In this document: one piece after another, positions 1 to 8,576 of the stretch
Position numbering within the stretch: the first letter of the stretch is position 1
Layout of the letters: each line of letters opens with the position of its first letter
From: an uncultured Oscillospiraceae bacterium
GTDB lineage: Bacteria > Bacillota > Clostridia > Oscillospirales > Oscillospiraceae
NCBI GenBank assembly: GCA_934660965.1
Contig: CAKUIM010000008.1
Span: forward strand, 1-64,000
Reading direction: 5' to 3'
Length of the DNA stretch: 64,000 bases
Notes under the pieces: generated by a model
Database searches by the model: none
What the model was told of the DNA's origin: nothing
Seen by the model: only the letters and a program-made list of their open reading frames with translations
Position numbers and translations under genes: made by a program

Positions 1-91
1 TGGCGCGGAAGGAGGGATTTGAACCCTCGCACCGGTTTCCCGGTCTACTCCCTTAGCAGGGGAGCCCCTTCGGCCTCTTGGGTACTTCCGC
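1..91 (-). tRNA. tRNA-Ser (anticodon GCU)
   Basis: Class II tRNA read on the minus strand. A 7-bp acceptor stem pairs the first bases (GCGGAAG) with CTTCCGC near the 3' end. The anticodon loop is CTGCTAA, giving anticodon GCU. A long variable arm (ACCGG/CCGGT pairing) and a T-arm with GGTTCAAATCC are visible. CCA is encoded at the very edge of the window. Confidence 0.95.
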
Positions 92-119
92 AGGTCGAAC
101 CAGAAGGGTATATAAAATT

Positions 120-206
120 TGGCGGAGAGAGTGGGATTCGAACCCACGGCTCTTACGAGTCACCGGTTTTCAAGACCGGCTCCTTAAACCACTCGGACAT
201 CTCTCC
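120..206 (-). tRNA. tRNA-Ser (anticodon UGA)
   Basis: Second class II serine tRNA on the minus strand, just upstream of the GCU gene and probably co-transcribed with it. The acceptor stem GGAGAGA pairs with TCTCTCC. The anticodon stem CCGGT/ACCGG encloses loop CTTGAAA, giving anticodon UGA. The variable arm is long, the T-arm contains GGTTCGAATCC, and CCA is encoded. Confidence 0.95.
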
Positions 207-321
207 GTATCCAGACGCCAGCCCAAGCGCAATTAATATATTATCACATCGCATACCCGGCTGTCAATGGATAATCGCCGATTTCTCTCCGCCGGCTGGA
301 TTTTGCCCGGAAGGGCGCGCT

Positions 322-993
322 TTAGTCCTCCAGGCGCTTGATCGCCGCCCGGGCCGCGCACTGCTCCGCCTCTTTTTTGGTGCGGCCCGTGCCCCGGCCC
401 ACGGTCTGGTCGCCCACCGACACCTCCATGACAAATACCCTGGCATGGTCTGGCCCCTGCTCATCCACCAGGCGGTAGGACACCATCTGCCCCGGCTTTC
501 GCTGCACAAGCTCCTGCAGGGCGGTCTTATAGTCCCGGTCCACCGCCTTCTCCTGCTCCTTGTCCAGGATAAAGCGTTGGATCAGCGCCCGCACCGGCTC
601 CAGCCCGCCGTCCAGATAAACCGCCGCCAGGGTGGCCTCGGTGGCGTCCGCCAGGATAGACGGCCTGCGGCTGCCTCCCGCCGCCGCCTCGCCCCGGCCC
701 AGGCGCAGATATTCCCCCAGGCACAGGCTCTGGGCCATCTCGTAAAGGCTGCCCTCGCACACCAGGGCCGCCCGGGTACGGGTGAGCTCCCCCTCCGGCA
801 TATTCTCGTGGCGCCGGAACAGGTAGTCCGCCACGATCATCCCCAGCACGGAGTCGCCCAGAAATTCCAGACGCTCGTTGCTTGTCAGCCCCTCCGCCCG
901 GTGCTCGTTGGCGTAGGAGCTGTGGGTCAGCGCATGGCGCAGCAGGCCCTTGTCCCGGAATACATATCCAAGCCGTTCTTCCAAACCCTTCAT
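322..993 (-). CDS. rnc: Ribonuclease III
   Basis: Double-strand-specific endoribonuclease for rRNA and mRNA processing. The RNase III signature NERLEFLGDSVL lies near residues 40-51, with a second acidic cluster further on (ILADATEATLAAVYLDGG). A C-terminal dsRNA-binding domain is recognisable from the TALQEL and GRGTGRTKKEAEQCAA segments. At about 223 aa the length is normal. The ATG at 993 is preferred because GGAGGGG precedes it at good spacing; a TTG four codons upstream is the alternative. It lies downstream of acpP, beyond a hairpin. Confidence 0.95.
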   Translation of the reverse strand: MKGLEERLGYVFRDKGLLRHALTHSSYANEHRAEGLTSNERLEFLGDSVLGMIVADYLFRRHENMPEGELTRTRAALVCEGSLYEMAQSLCLGEYLRLGRGEAAAGGSRRPSILADATEATLAAVYLDGGLEPVRALIQRFILDKEQEKAVDRDYKTALQELVQRKPGQMVSYRLVDEQGPDHARVFVMEVSVGDQTVGRGTGRTKKEAEQCAARAAIKRLED

Positions 994-1006
994 ATACCCC
1001 TCCAAA

Positions 1007-1039
1007 AAGAAAGCCCCGCGGCAAGCCCGGGGCTTTCTT
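1007..1039 (-). terminator. Hairpin terminator after acpP
   Basis: Twelve-base-pair inverted repeat (AAGAAAGCCCCG and its complement at 1028-1039). On the minus strand it is followed by a run of T, between the acpP stop and the rnc start. It probably ends most acpP transcripts while allowing some read-through into rnc. Confidence 0.7.
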
Positions 1040-1052
1040 CTCCTCCGTTGTG

Positions 1053-1286
1053 TTACAGATCCAGATGGTCCTGCATGTACTTATACAGGTCGCCCACCGT
1101 TACGATGGAAGCGATGTCGTCCTCGCTCATCTCGCCCAGGCCGAACTCCTCTTCCAGCGCCATAGACAGCTCTACCAGATCCACCGAATCAGCGCCCAGA
1201 TCGTCTACAAAGGCGGTCTCCGCGTTTACGGAATCCGGTTCCAGGCCAAACTGATCCACAATGATCTCACAAAGCTTTTCAAACAT
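1053..1286 (-). CDS. acpP: Acyl carrier protein
   Basis: Small acidic 77-aa carrier of fatty-acyl intermediates. The phosphopantetheine attachment motif is GADSVDLVEL, with Ser34 as the modified residue; DSV replaces the commoner DSL. Length and acidity are typical. It lies downstream of plsX, the usual fatty acid/phospholipid order in Firmicutes. The ATG is preceded by AAGGAG, and acpP has its own promoter in the gap after plsX. Confidence 0.96.
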   Translation of the reverse strand: MFEKLCEIIVDQFGLEPDSVNAETAFVDDLGADSVDLVELSMALEEEFGLGEMSEDDIASIVTVGDLYKYMQDHLDL

Positions 1287-1321
1287 GATGATTCGCAGCT
1301 CCTTCTTGGCAGTGTAACAAC

Positions 1322-1350
1322 ATAATAGGGAGTTCTCCCCGGGGTGTCAA
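1322..1350 (-). promoter_or_regulatory. Sigma-70-type promoter for acpP
   Basis: On the minus strand TTGACA (1345-1350) and TATTAT (1322-1327) are separated by exactly 17 bases, upstream of acpP in the plsX-acpP gap. Confidence 0.75.
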
Positions 1351-1367
1351 TAGGATTTCCAAATTTT

Positions 1368-2420
1368 TCACGCGTCGGCATCCGCACCGGCCCCGGCCCG
1401 GCCCACTGGCAGGCGCATGTGCTCGATATTCTCCTGCACGTCCTCGATGATGCCCGCCTTGCTGAACTCCACCGCCTGGCGCACGGCGTTCTTGATGGCC
1501 CTGGCGTCCGAGGAGCCGTGGGCCTTGATCACCGGCTTGGAGATGCCCAGAAGGGCCGTCCCGCCCACCTCGCCGGCGTCCATGAGCTTCTTGAAGTCCC
1601 GCAGCTCGCTCTTCACCATCAGCGCGGCAAGCTTGGTCTTGAGGTTTTTCATAAAGAGCTTTTTGATCTCCCGGCCCAGAAACAGGCCGGCCCCCTCCAT
1701 GGTCTTGAGGAAGATATTGCCCGAGTACCCGTCGGCCACGATCACGTCCACCGCGCCCTCCACGGCCTCCCGGGCCTCCACATTGCCCACAAAGTTAATC
1801 CGCCCCTCGTCCCCGGCCTTCCGCAGCAGCATATAGGTTTCCCGCTGCAGGTCGGTGCCCTTGCTGGGCTCCACGCCGATGTTCAGAAGGCCCACCTTGG
1901 GCTCGGGCCGCTTAAGGGTCCGCTCGGCATAGTAGCTGCCCATAAAAGCAAACTGGAGCAGATACTCCGGCTTGCACTCCGCCGTGGCGCCGCAGTCGAT
2001 GAGGACGGCCCCGCCGCCCCCCGTGGGCACCACAGGGGCCATGGCCGCCCGGCGAATGCCCTTGATGCGCTTGGCCAGGAGCGTCGCCCCCGAGAGCAGC
2101 GCCCCGGTGGACCCGGCGGACACAAAGGCGTCCCCCGTCCCATCCTTGAGCAGGTTCAGACCCACCGTCAGCGAGGAATCCTTCTTGTCCTTAAAGGCGG
2201 TGGCCGGGTTGTCGCACATCTCCACCACCTGCTCGGCATGGGCGATCTCCACCCCGCCGGGCAGGTCGGCGATGCCGTTTTCCCGCAGGACCTCCAGAAT
2301 CGCCTCGCCCCGGCCCACCAGGATCACGTCCACTCCATACTCCTTCGCCGCCTCCAGCGCGCCCAGTACCGGGGCCTGGGGCGCGTTGTCGCCGCCCATG
2401 GCGTCTACAATAATGCGCAT
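1368..2420 (-). CDS. plsX: Phosphate acyltransferase PlsX
   Basis: Converts acyl-ACP to acyl-phosphate, the donor for glycerol-3-phosphate acylation by PlsY, at the membrane surface. The N-terminus MRIIVDAMGGDNAP is diagnostic, and internal motifs SAGSTGALLSGA and VIVADGYSGNIFLK fit the family. The length of 350 aa is normal. RBS AGGAGG precedes the ATG. It lies upstream of acpP on the same strand and 24 bp downstream of trmFO, so transcripts may be shared. Confidence 0.96.
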   Translation of the reverse strand: MRIIVDAMGGDNAPQAPVLGALEAAKEYGVDVILVGRGEAILEVLRENGIADLPGGVEIAHAEQVVEMCDNPATAFKDKKDSSLTVGLNLLKDGTGDAFVSAGSTGALLSGATLLAKRIKGIRRAAMAPVVPTGGGGAVLIDCGATAECKPEYLLQFAFMGSYYAERTLKRPEPKVGLLNIGVEPSKGTDLQRETYMLLRKAGDEGRINFVGNVEAREAVEGAVDVIVADGYSGNIFLKTMEGAGLFLGREIKKLFMKNLKTKLAALMVKSELRDFKKLMDAGEVGGTALLGISKPVIKAHGSSDARAIKNAVRQAVEFSKAGIIEDVQENIEHMRLPVGRAGAGADADA

Positions 2421-2444
2421 ATCGAGCCTCCTATCCTCTTTCTC

Positions 2445-3749
2445 TTATTCCAGCTCCGGCCCCATCTGCGCCAGGCACTCCAGCGAGCGCTGGGACAGCA
2501 GGGCGTTCTTATTGCGTTTTCCCTTCACTCTCTGTCCGAGAGGGGGCATGATGCCGAAATTGATGTTCATGGGCTGAAAATCCCCCACCGCCTGGCTGCT
2601 GACATACAGCGCCAGGGCGCCGATGGCCGTCTCCTGGGGGAAGTCCGCCGGGGGCAGCCCCCGCAGCCGCCGGGCAAGCTCCAGCCCCGCCAGAAAGCCG
2701 GAGGCGGTGGATTCCACATAGCCCTCCACTCCGGTAATCTGGCCGGCAAAGCTCACGCGCTCCAGCCCCCGCACCCGGTAATACCGGTCCAGCAGCCGGG
2801 GAGAGTCCAGATAGGTGTTGCGGTGCATCACGCCGTAGCGCACATACTCCGCGCTGTGCAGGGCCGGGATCATGGAGAATACCCGCTTCTGCTCCCCCCA
2901 CTTCAGGTGGGTCTGGAAGCCCACGATGTTATAGAGGGTGCCCGCCGCGTTGTCCCGCCGCAGCTGCACCACCGCGAAGGGCTCCCGCCCCGTTCTGGGG
3001 TCCACAAGGCCCCGGGGCTTGAGGGGGCCGTAGCACAGCGTCTGCACCCCCCGCCGGGCCATCACCTCTACCGGCATGCACCCTTCGAATACGTTCTTGT
3101 CCTCAAAGCCGTGGACCGGCGCCTCCTGGGCCTCGCACAGCTCCCGCCAGAAGGCGGTGTACTCCTCCTCCGTCATGGGGCAGTTAACATAATCCGCCGT
3201 CCCGCGACCGTAGCGGGACGCCATCCACGCCTTGTCCATGTCCACGCTCTCGGCGGTGACGATGGGGGCGGCGGCATCGAAAAAGTGGAGGTATTTCCCC
3301 TCGGGCAGAAGGTCCGCAATGGCGGCGCTCAAGGCGTCCGAGGCCAGGGGCCCGGCCGCCACGATCACCTCGCCCTCGGGGATGGCCGTGACCTCCCCCT
3401 CCCGCACGGTGATGTTCGCCTGCGCCCGCACGCGCCGGGTCACCTCCCGGGAAAAGCCCTCCCGGTCCACCGCCAGCGCCCCACCGGCCTCCACCCGGGT
3501 GCGGTCGGCACAGGCCATGATAAGGCTGCCGCACCGGCGCAGCTCCTCCTTCAAAAGGCCCACCGCGTTCTCCAGCTGGTCGGAGCGCAGAGAGTTAGAG
3601 CACACCAGCTCCGCAAAATCCGGGCTGTGGTGGGCCGGGCTCATTTTCTGGGGCTTCATCTCCCAAAGGGTGACGGCCACCCCGCGCTGGGCAAGCTGCC
3701 AGGCCGCCTCGCAGCCCGCGAGGCCCGCCCCGATTACCGTTGCCTGCAA
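2445..3749 (-). CDS. trmFO: Methylenetetrahydrofolate-tRNA-(uracil-5-)-methyltransferase TrmFO
   Basis: Folate- and FAD-dependent enzyme that makes m5U54 in the tRNA T-loop. The N-terminal dinucleotide-binding motif is VIGAGLAGCEAAWQLA. Family motifs ELVCSNSLRSD, YVNCPMTEEEY and FAGQITGVEGYVES follow. I chose the TTG at 3749 as start: GGAGAG lies just upstream and translation immediately gives LQATVIGAG. The resulting 434 aa is the usual size. The open frame continues upstream without homology, a GC-rich artefact. Confidence 0.93.
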   Translation of the reverse strand: MQATVIGAGLAGCEAAWQLAQRGVAVTLWEMKPQKMSPAHHSPDFAELVCSNSLRSDQLENAVGLLKEELRRCGSLIMACADRTRVEAGGALAVDREGFSREVTRRVRAQANITVREGEVTAIPEGEVIVAAGPLASDALSAAIADLLPEGKYLHFFDAAAPIVTAESVDMDKAWMASRYGRGTADYVNCPMTEEEYTAFWRELCEAQEAPVHGFEDKNVFEGCMPVEVMARRGVQTLCYGPLKPRGLVDPRTGREPFAVVQLRRDNAAGTLYNIVGFQTHLKWGEQKRVFSMIPALHSAEYVRYGVMHRNTYLDSPRLLDRYYRVRGLERVSFAGQITGVEGYVESTASGFLAGLELARRLRGLPPADFPQETAIGALALYVSSQAVGDFQPMNINFGIMPPLGQRVKGKRNKNALLSQRSLECLAQMGPELE

Positions 3750-3807
3750 AATCGCACTCTCCTTTGTCTTTCCGGCCAATCCGACACGAAATTTCAACCT
3801 CCCCCTC

Positions 3808-3836
3808 TTGGCAGATGTTTCCAAATCTGTTATACT
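3808..3836 (+). promoter_or_regulatory. Sigma-70-type promoter
   Basis: TTGGCA (3808-3813), a 17-base spacer and TATACT (3831-3836) lie about 40 bp upstream of the small plus-strand gene at 3876. The trmFO start is on the other side, so this is a divergent promoter region. Confidence 0.7.
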
Positions 3837-3875
3837 GCCTTTACAGTACCCAGTTTTTGGAAAAGAGGTCCTTGC

Positions 3876-4136
3876 ATGTCTAACCTGCCGGAAGCCATGC
3901 TTTCCCATGCCATCGAGCGGGACATTCCCATGCGCCTGTCCCGGGACAGCGTCTACCAGGACAGCCTGGGGCGGGTGCGCCGGGGCGAGGCGCAGCTGCG
4001 CGCCCTCCTTTCCCCCGACTCCGCCGCCCTGCTCGACCGCATTCTGGACGAACTGGCCATCTGTCAGGCCCGCCTGACCGAAGCGGCCGTCACCTCCGGC
4101 GCCGCGCTGTCTGCGGGAGCCTGGCCCTTGCCCTAA
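3876..4136 (+). CDS. Small conserved-type protein, possibly DUF6809-like
   Basis: An 86-aa protein on the plus strand between two minus-strand genes. The start is supported by AGAGG upstream and the near-consensus promoter at 3808-3836. The sequence begins MSNLPEAMLSHAIERDIP and continues with a helical, Leu/Ala/Arg-rich body (LLDRILDELAICQARLTEA). The pattern resembles small helical DUF6809 proteins common in gut Clostridia, but the C-terminus is divergent and I cannot confirm membership. No enzymatic motif or membrane segment is visible. Function unknown. Confidence 0.65.
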   Translation: MSNLPEAMLSHAIERDIPMRLSRDSVYQDSLGRVRRGEAQLRALLSPDSAALLDRILDELAICQARLTEAAVTSGAALSAGAWPLP

Positions 4137-4159
4137 CGCCCGCCCCATGGGGCGATCCG

Positions 4160-6520
4160 TCAGCCCTCTTCCGCTTCCCCGGCTTTTTTGCCTGCGGTCT
4201 TGCCGGCCGCGGGCTTTTTTGCTGCCGTTTTCGTCCCGGTCTTGGCCTTAGTTGCCGTTTTTTTCGCGGCCGGCTTCTTGGCAGCGGCCTTTTTTGCCGC
4301 GGTTTTCCTGGCCGCCGGCTTCTTCTCCGCCGTCTCGCCGCCCTCGGCCGCGCCGGGCTGCGCCGGCGTCTCCGCCGCCTTCTTCTGGTAGCCGCCCCGG
4401 GCCTCCTCGGGGGTAAAGTTGGCGCAGTCCGGGTTGATGCAGAAGGGCCGCTTAAAGCCCCGGCCGGACTTTTTGAACATGGTCCAGCCGCACACCGGGC
4501 AGTTTTCCTTCACGGGCACGTCCCAGGTGCGGAAATCGCAGCGCTTGGCCTCCACCTTGCTGCCCATGTGCTCGCAGCAGCAGTAGGTGTACTGCTTGTG
4601 GGTGGTCTTGCTCACGCCGGTGCGCTTGACCAGCCGCCCGCCGCACTTGGGGCAGCGGCCCGGCATCTCCACCACCAGGGGCTTGGTGAAGGAGCACTCC
4701 GGCCAGGCCGAGCAGGCCAGGAAGCGCCCGAACTTGCCAGACTTGACCAGCATGGGGCTGCCGCACAGGTCGCACACCTCGTCTGACACCTCATCGGGCA
4801 CGCGGATTTTCTCCCCGTCCATGTCCTGCTCTGCCTTTTCAAGCTCCTTGGAGAAGTCGGCGTAAAAGTCGGAGATGACCTGTTTCCAGTTCACTGCCCC
4901 GGCCTCCACCTTGTCAAGCTGCGACTCCATCTGGGCGGTGAAGGCGGTGTCCACAATATCGGGGAAGTGCTCGCGCATCAGCCCCGTCACCACCTCGCCC
5001 AGGGGGGTGGGCCGCAGGTGCTTGCCCTCCTTGACCACATACTCCCGGCTGGTGATGGTGGAGATGGTAGGCGCGTAGGTGGACGGGCGGCCGATGCCCT
5101 TTTCCTCCAGGGCGCGGATGAGGGTGGCCTCGGTAAAGCGGGCGGGGGGCTGGGTAAAATGCTGCTCGGGCACAAGGCCGCGCAGCTCCAGCGCCTCCCC
5201 CTCCTTCAAATCGGGCAGCGGGGACTGGGGCAGCTCCTCCTCGTCGTCCCGCCCCTCCTCATAAACGGCGGTAAAGCCGCTGAATTTGAGGCTGGCGTGG
5301 TTTGCCTTGAAGATATAGCCGGCGGACTCCGCCTCGATGGACACGCTGTCGTACACCGCCTGGGCCATCTGGCAGGCCAGGAAACGGCTCCAGATGAGCT
5401 TATAGAGGCGGTACTGCTCGCCGGTGAGGTCCTTCTTCACGTCCTCCGGGGTGAGGAACACGTCGGAGGGCCGGATGGCCTCGTGGGCGTCCTGGGCGTT
5501 CTCCTTGGCCTTGAAGCGCCGGGTGCGGGCGGGGTAATAGTCCTTGCCGTAGCGCCCCTCGATAAAGCGCTTGGCGGCTGAGAGAGCCTCGTCAGACAGC
5601 CGCAGCGAGTCGGTACGCATATAGGTGATCAGGCCCACGGTGCCCTCCCCGGCGATGTCCACGCCCTCATAGAGCTGCTGGGCGATGGACATGGTCCTGC
5701 GGGGACTCATGTTGAGCTTGCGGGACGCCTCCTGCTGAAGGGTGGAGGTAATGAAGGGGGGCGCGGGGTTGCGGGTCTTTTCCTGGCGCTTCACCGCGCG
5801 CACCGTAAAGGGGGCTGCCTTGGTACGGTCCATCACCTCCTGGGCCTGCTCCCGGCTGCCCAGCTCCATCTTCTTCTCCCGGCCGAAGAACTCAGCCCGG
5901 AAGCCGCCCAGGTTGGGGGCCACCCGGGCAAGGTCCGCGGTGACCGACCAGTACTCCCGGGGGGTAAATGCGCGGATCTCCTCCTCACGCTCCACCACCA
6001 GGCGGGTAGCCACCGACTGCACACGCCCGGCGGACAGCCCGTGGTAGATTTTCCGCCACAGCAGCGGCGAGAGCTCATAGCCCACGATCCGGTCCAGCAC
6101 CCGCCGGGCCTGCTGGGCATCCACCAGGTTGCGGTCGATCCTCCGGGGGCTCTGGATGGACTCGGTGACCACCTTGCGGGTGATCTCGTTGAAGGTCACC
6201 CGGCAGTCCTCGTCCTCCGGGATGCCGAGCACCGCCTGCAAATGCCAGGAAATGGCCTCTCCCTCGCGGTCAGGGTCGGTGGCCAGATAGACCCGGCTGC
6301 TGCCCTTGGCGGCCCGGCGCAGCTCGGCAATGGTCTCTTCCTTGGCCTTGATGTTCTGATAGTCCGGCTCAAAGGTGGTCAGGTCCACCCCGATCTTGCT
6401 CTTGGGCAGGTCCCGCACATGGCCCATAGACGCCTTTACCTGATAGTCGCTCCCCAGATATTTTCCAATGGTCTTGGCCTTCGCCGGGGACTCCACGATC
6501 ACAAGATTCGTTTTCGTCAT
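4160..6520 (-). CDS. topA: DNA topoisomerase I with Lys/Ala-rich tail
   Basis: Type IA topoisomerase that relaxes negative supercoils. TOPRIM motif TDPDRE is at residues 81-86, and the catalytic Tyr is in GLITYMRTDS at residue 300. Zinc-finger repeats follow from about residue 595 (CDLCGSPM, CPKCGGRL, CPVCGWTM with partner cysteines). The last 70-75 residues are an unusual histone-H1-like Lys/Ala/Pro/Thr tail with repeated AAKKPAAKK-type units, ending in an acidic tip. Total 786 aa. It lies upstream of dprA in the chromosomal sense, as in many Firmicutes. Confidence 0.96.
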   Translation of the reverse strand: MTKTNLVIVESPAKAKTIGKYLGSDYQVKASMGHVRDLPKSKIGVDLTTFEPDYQNIKAKEETIAELRRAAKGSSRVYLATDPDREGEAISWHLQAVLGIPEDEDCRVTFNEITRKVVTESIQSPRRIDRNLVDAQQARRVLDRIVGYELSPLLWRKIYHGLSAGRVQSVATRLVVEREEEIRAFTPREYWSVTADLARVAPNLGGFRAEFFGREKKMELGSREQAQEVMDRTKAAPFTVRAVKRQEKTRNPAPPFITSTLQQEASRKLNMSPRRTMSIAQQLYEGVDIAGEGTVGLITYMRTDSLRLSDEALSAAKRFIEGRYGKDYYPARTRRFKAKENAQDAHEAIRPSDVFLTPEDVKKDLTGEQYRLYKLIWSRFLACQMAQAVYDSVSIEAESAGYIFKANHASLKFSGFTAVYEEGRDDEEELPQSPLPDLKEGEALELRGLVPEQHFTQPPARFTEATLIRALEEKGIGRPSTYAPTISTITSREYVVKEGKHLRPTPLGEVVTGLMREHFPDIVDTAFTAQMESQLDKVEAGAVNWKQVISDFYADFSKELEKAEQDMDGEKIRVPDEVSDEVCDLCGSPMLVKSGKFGRFLACSAWPECSFTKPLVVEMPGRCPKCGGRLVKRTGVSKTTHKQYTYCCCEHMGSKVEAKRCDFRTWDVPVKENCPVCGWTMFKKSGRGFKRPFCINPDCANFTPEEARGGYQKKAAETPAQPGAAEGGETAEKKPAARKTAAKKAAAKKPAAKKTATKAKTGTKTAAKKPAAGKTAGKKAGEAEEG

Positions 6521-6550
6521 AGCTGTTTCGTAACTCCAATATCTAAAATC

Positions 6551-7768
6551 TTAAGCACGGCGGCGGACGCCGTACATCCCGGCCCCTTCGTCCTGCACAA
6601 AGCCTTCAATCTGCAGCACCGTCAGCGCCGAAAGCACCTGGCGCACCGGAAGCTCCAGCGCGTCCACCAGGTCGTCGGCCAGCTTCGGCCCCTGCTCCAG
6701 CATCTCCAGAATGGCGGTCTGATAGTCGGTAAGCCGGCTTTTCTGACTTCTCCAGTCAATATATGCCTTGCCGGTGCCGTTGTCAACCGCGCGCTGTCCG
6801 CCCTGCGCGCGCGCAGGCCCCTCCGGCGCCTCCTCCGGCTGCCGGGACGGCGCGTGCGCCGCCCTGGGCTCGATGGGCCGCAGCCCTTCGCAGAGCATGG
6901 GCGGCAATTCCTCAAGAATGTCGCCGGCGGACAGCACCAGCTTGGCGCTGCCCTCCCGGATGAGGCGGTTGGGCGCGTCGCTCAGCTCGCAGTCTGCCGG
7001 CCCCGGAACGGCGAACACCTCCCGGCCCTGCTCCAGGGCCAGGTTAACGGTGATCATCCCGCCGCCTCCCGCGCGGCCCTCCACCAGCGCCACGCCGGCG
7101 CTCATGCCGCTGATGATGCGGTTGCGGGCGGGAAAATAGGCGGCCATGGGGCGCGTTCCCGGCGGATACTCCGACACCAGGGCGCCCTGCCGGGCCACCC
7201 GCTCGTAAAGCTCCCTATTCTGCCTGGGGTACACCACGTCCACCCCGCAGCCCAGCACCGCCAGCACCTGTCCGCCCTCGGAAAGGGCGGCCTCAATCCC
7301 GGCGGTATCAATGCCATAGGCAAGGCCGGACACCACAACGCACCCCGCCCGGGCAAGGTCGCCGGCAAGCAGCCGGGCCATGCGCTCCCCATAGGGGGAG
7401 CACCGCCTTGCCCCGATGACGGCCACCGACGCCTCCCGGTCTGTGTCGGGAAGGCTGCCCCGGCAGTAGAGCACCACCGGCGGCGAGCTGATGGCGCGCA
7501 GCCGCTGAGGATAGCGCGGGCTGTCCAGCGCAATCAGGCGGATGTTCTCCCGTCCGCACTGCTCCAACGTCCTCCGGACTCCGTCCAGACTCTTGTCCTC
7601 CAGGGCGTGCAGCGCCGCCCGGCTCAAGCCCTTCACGCCGCGGTACGCCCCGGCGGGCGAGCGATAAATTTCCTCGGGGCTTCCGAGCTGGGCAAGCAGA
7701 TGCTCAATGCCCCGGCTGCCAAGCCCGCGGCAGGCCGCGAGCCACAGCCAATAGACCTCCTGCTCCAT
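6551..7768 (-). CDS. dprA: DNA processing protein DprA
   Basis: Loads RecA on incoming single-stranded DNA during transformation. A helical N-terminal region (WLWLAACRGLGSRGIEHLL) precedes the Rossmann-like core. That core has motifs SVAVIGARRCSPYGERMA, VVSGLAYGIDTAGIEAAL, LGCGVDVVYPRQN and FPARNRIISGMS. A C-terminal winged-helix segment (ILEMLEQGPKLADDLVDAL) completes it. The start at 7768 (MEQEVYW) gives about 405 aa; an ATG at 7792 is possible. It is followed by topA, the classic dprA-topA order. Confidence 0.93.
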   Translation of the reverse strand: MEQEVYWLWLAACRGLGSRGIEHLLAQLGSPEEIYRSPAGAYRGVKGLSRAALHALEDKSLDGVRRTLEQCGRENIRLIALDSPRYPQRLRAISSPPVVLYCRGSLPDTDREASVAVIGARRCSPYGERMARLLAGDLARAGCVVVSGLAYGIDTAGIEAALSEGGQVLAVLGCGVDVVYPRQNRELYERVARQGALVSEYPPGTRPMAAYFPARNRIISGMSAGVALVEGRAGGGGMITVNLALEQGREVFAVPGPADCELSDAPNRLIREGSAKLVLSAGDILEELPPMLCEGLRPIEPRAAHAPSRQPEEAPEGPARAQGGQRAVDNGTGKAYIDWRSQKSRLTDYQTAILEMLEQGPKLADDLVDALELPVRQVLSALTVLQIEGFVQDEGAGMYGVRRRA

Positions 7769-7811
7769 CTGCCGGCGCGCCCCCTTTCTCATTCCCGCTC
7801 CCGCGCGGGAT

Positions 7812-8576
7812 TTATAGCCGTTTCCCTGCCATCTCCCAGAGCACCACGCAGGCCGCCGCCGCCGCGTTGAGCGACTCACACCGGGCCCGCATGGGAATTT
7901 TCAGCGTCCGCTCACACACCGAAAGGGCCAGGGACGACACCCCCCGTCCCTCGCTGCCGATGATCACCGCCGAGCGCTCCCCGAGGGGGGCAGTGCGCAC
8001 ATCCTCCGTATCCTCCCGCAGGGCGGTGGCGTACAGCGGCACCTCCATGCCGGCAAGCTCCCCCGCCAGCACATCCAGCGGCCGCTCCCACACCGGCAGG
8101 CGGAAGGCCGCCCCCATGGTGGCGCGCACCGTTTTCGGCCCCCAGGGGTCGGCGCACCCGCCGCACAATATGAGCCCGTCCGCCCCGAAGGCGTCGGCCG
8201 TGCGCCAGATGGTGCCCACGTTGCCCGGGTCCTGCAAGCCGTCCAGCACCAGAAAGCGCCGGCCGGTCAGGGGCGCCTCCCGTGGAATGCGGCAGAGAAA
8301 CACCACTCCCTGCGGGGTTTTGGTGTCCGCCGCCGCGGCGATCAGCTCCTCCGGGCACTCCGCAACGCGCACGCCTTCCGGCAGCTCGGGCAGCTCCATC
8401 CCCCGGGCGCACAGAACGCTGTCGATCTGCGCCCCCCAGGCCGCGGCCTCCCGGAGCAGCTTGGGCCCCTCGCACAGGAAAAGCCCTGCCTCCCGGCGCT
8501 CGCTGCGGCTCTCCCGCAGCCGCCGCATCCGGGCCACAAGAGGGTTTGCCCGGCTGGTGATCAGCTCCCGGCTCAT
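7812..8576 (-). CDS. SpoU/TrmH-family 23S rRNA or tRNA 2'-O-methyltransferase
   Basis: RNA ribose 2'-O-methyltransferase of the SPOUT fold. SPOUT motifs are FLVLDGLQDPGNVGTIWRTADAFGADG, then AVIIGSEGRGVS and the C-terminal IPMRARCESLNAAAAACVVLWE. The N-terminal substrate-binding part begins MSRELITSRANPLVARMRRL. The start ATG overlaps the preceding gene's stop as ATGA, supporting translational coupling with the TrkA-type gene. The exact target nucleotide cannot be read from sequence. Confidence 0.9.
   Translation of the reverse strand: MSRELITSRANPLVARMRRLRESRSERREAGLFLCEGPKLLREAAAWGAQIDSVLCARGMELPELPEGVRVAECPEELIAAAADTKTPQGVVFLCRIPREAPLTGRRFLVLDGLQDPGNVGTIWRTADAFGADGLILCGGCADPWGPKTVRATMGAAFRLPVWERPLDVLAGELAGMEVPLYATALREDTEDVRTAPLGERSAVIIGSEGRGVSSLALSVCERTLKIPMRARCESLNAAAAACVVLWEMAGKRL

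Noticed and set aside
1344..4136. A 930-codon open frame on the plus strand across plsX and trmFO
   Set aside because: Only its last 86 codons, preceded by a promoter and ribosome site, look like a gene. The rest is the antisense shadow of plsX and trmFO.
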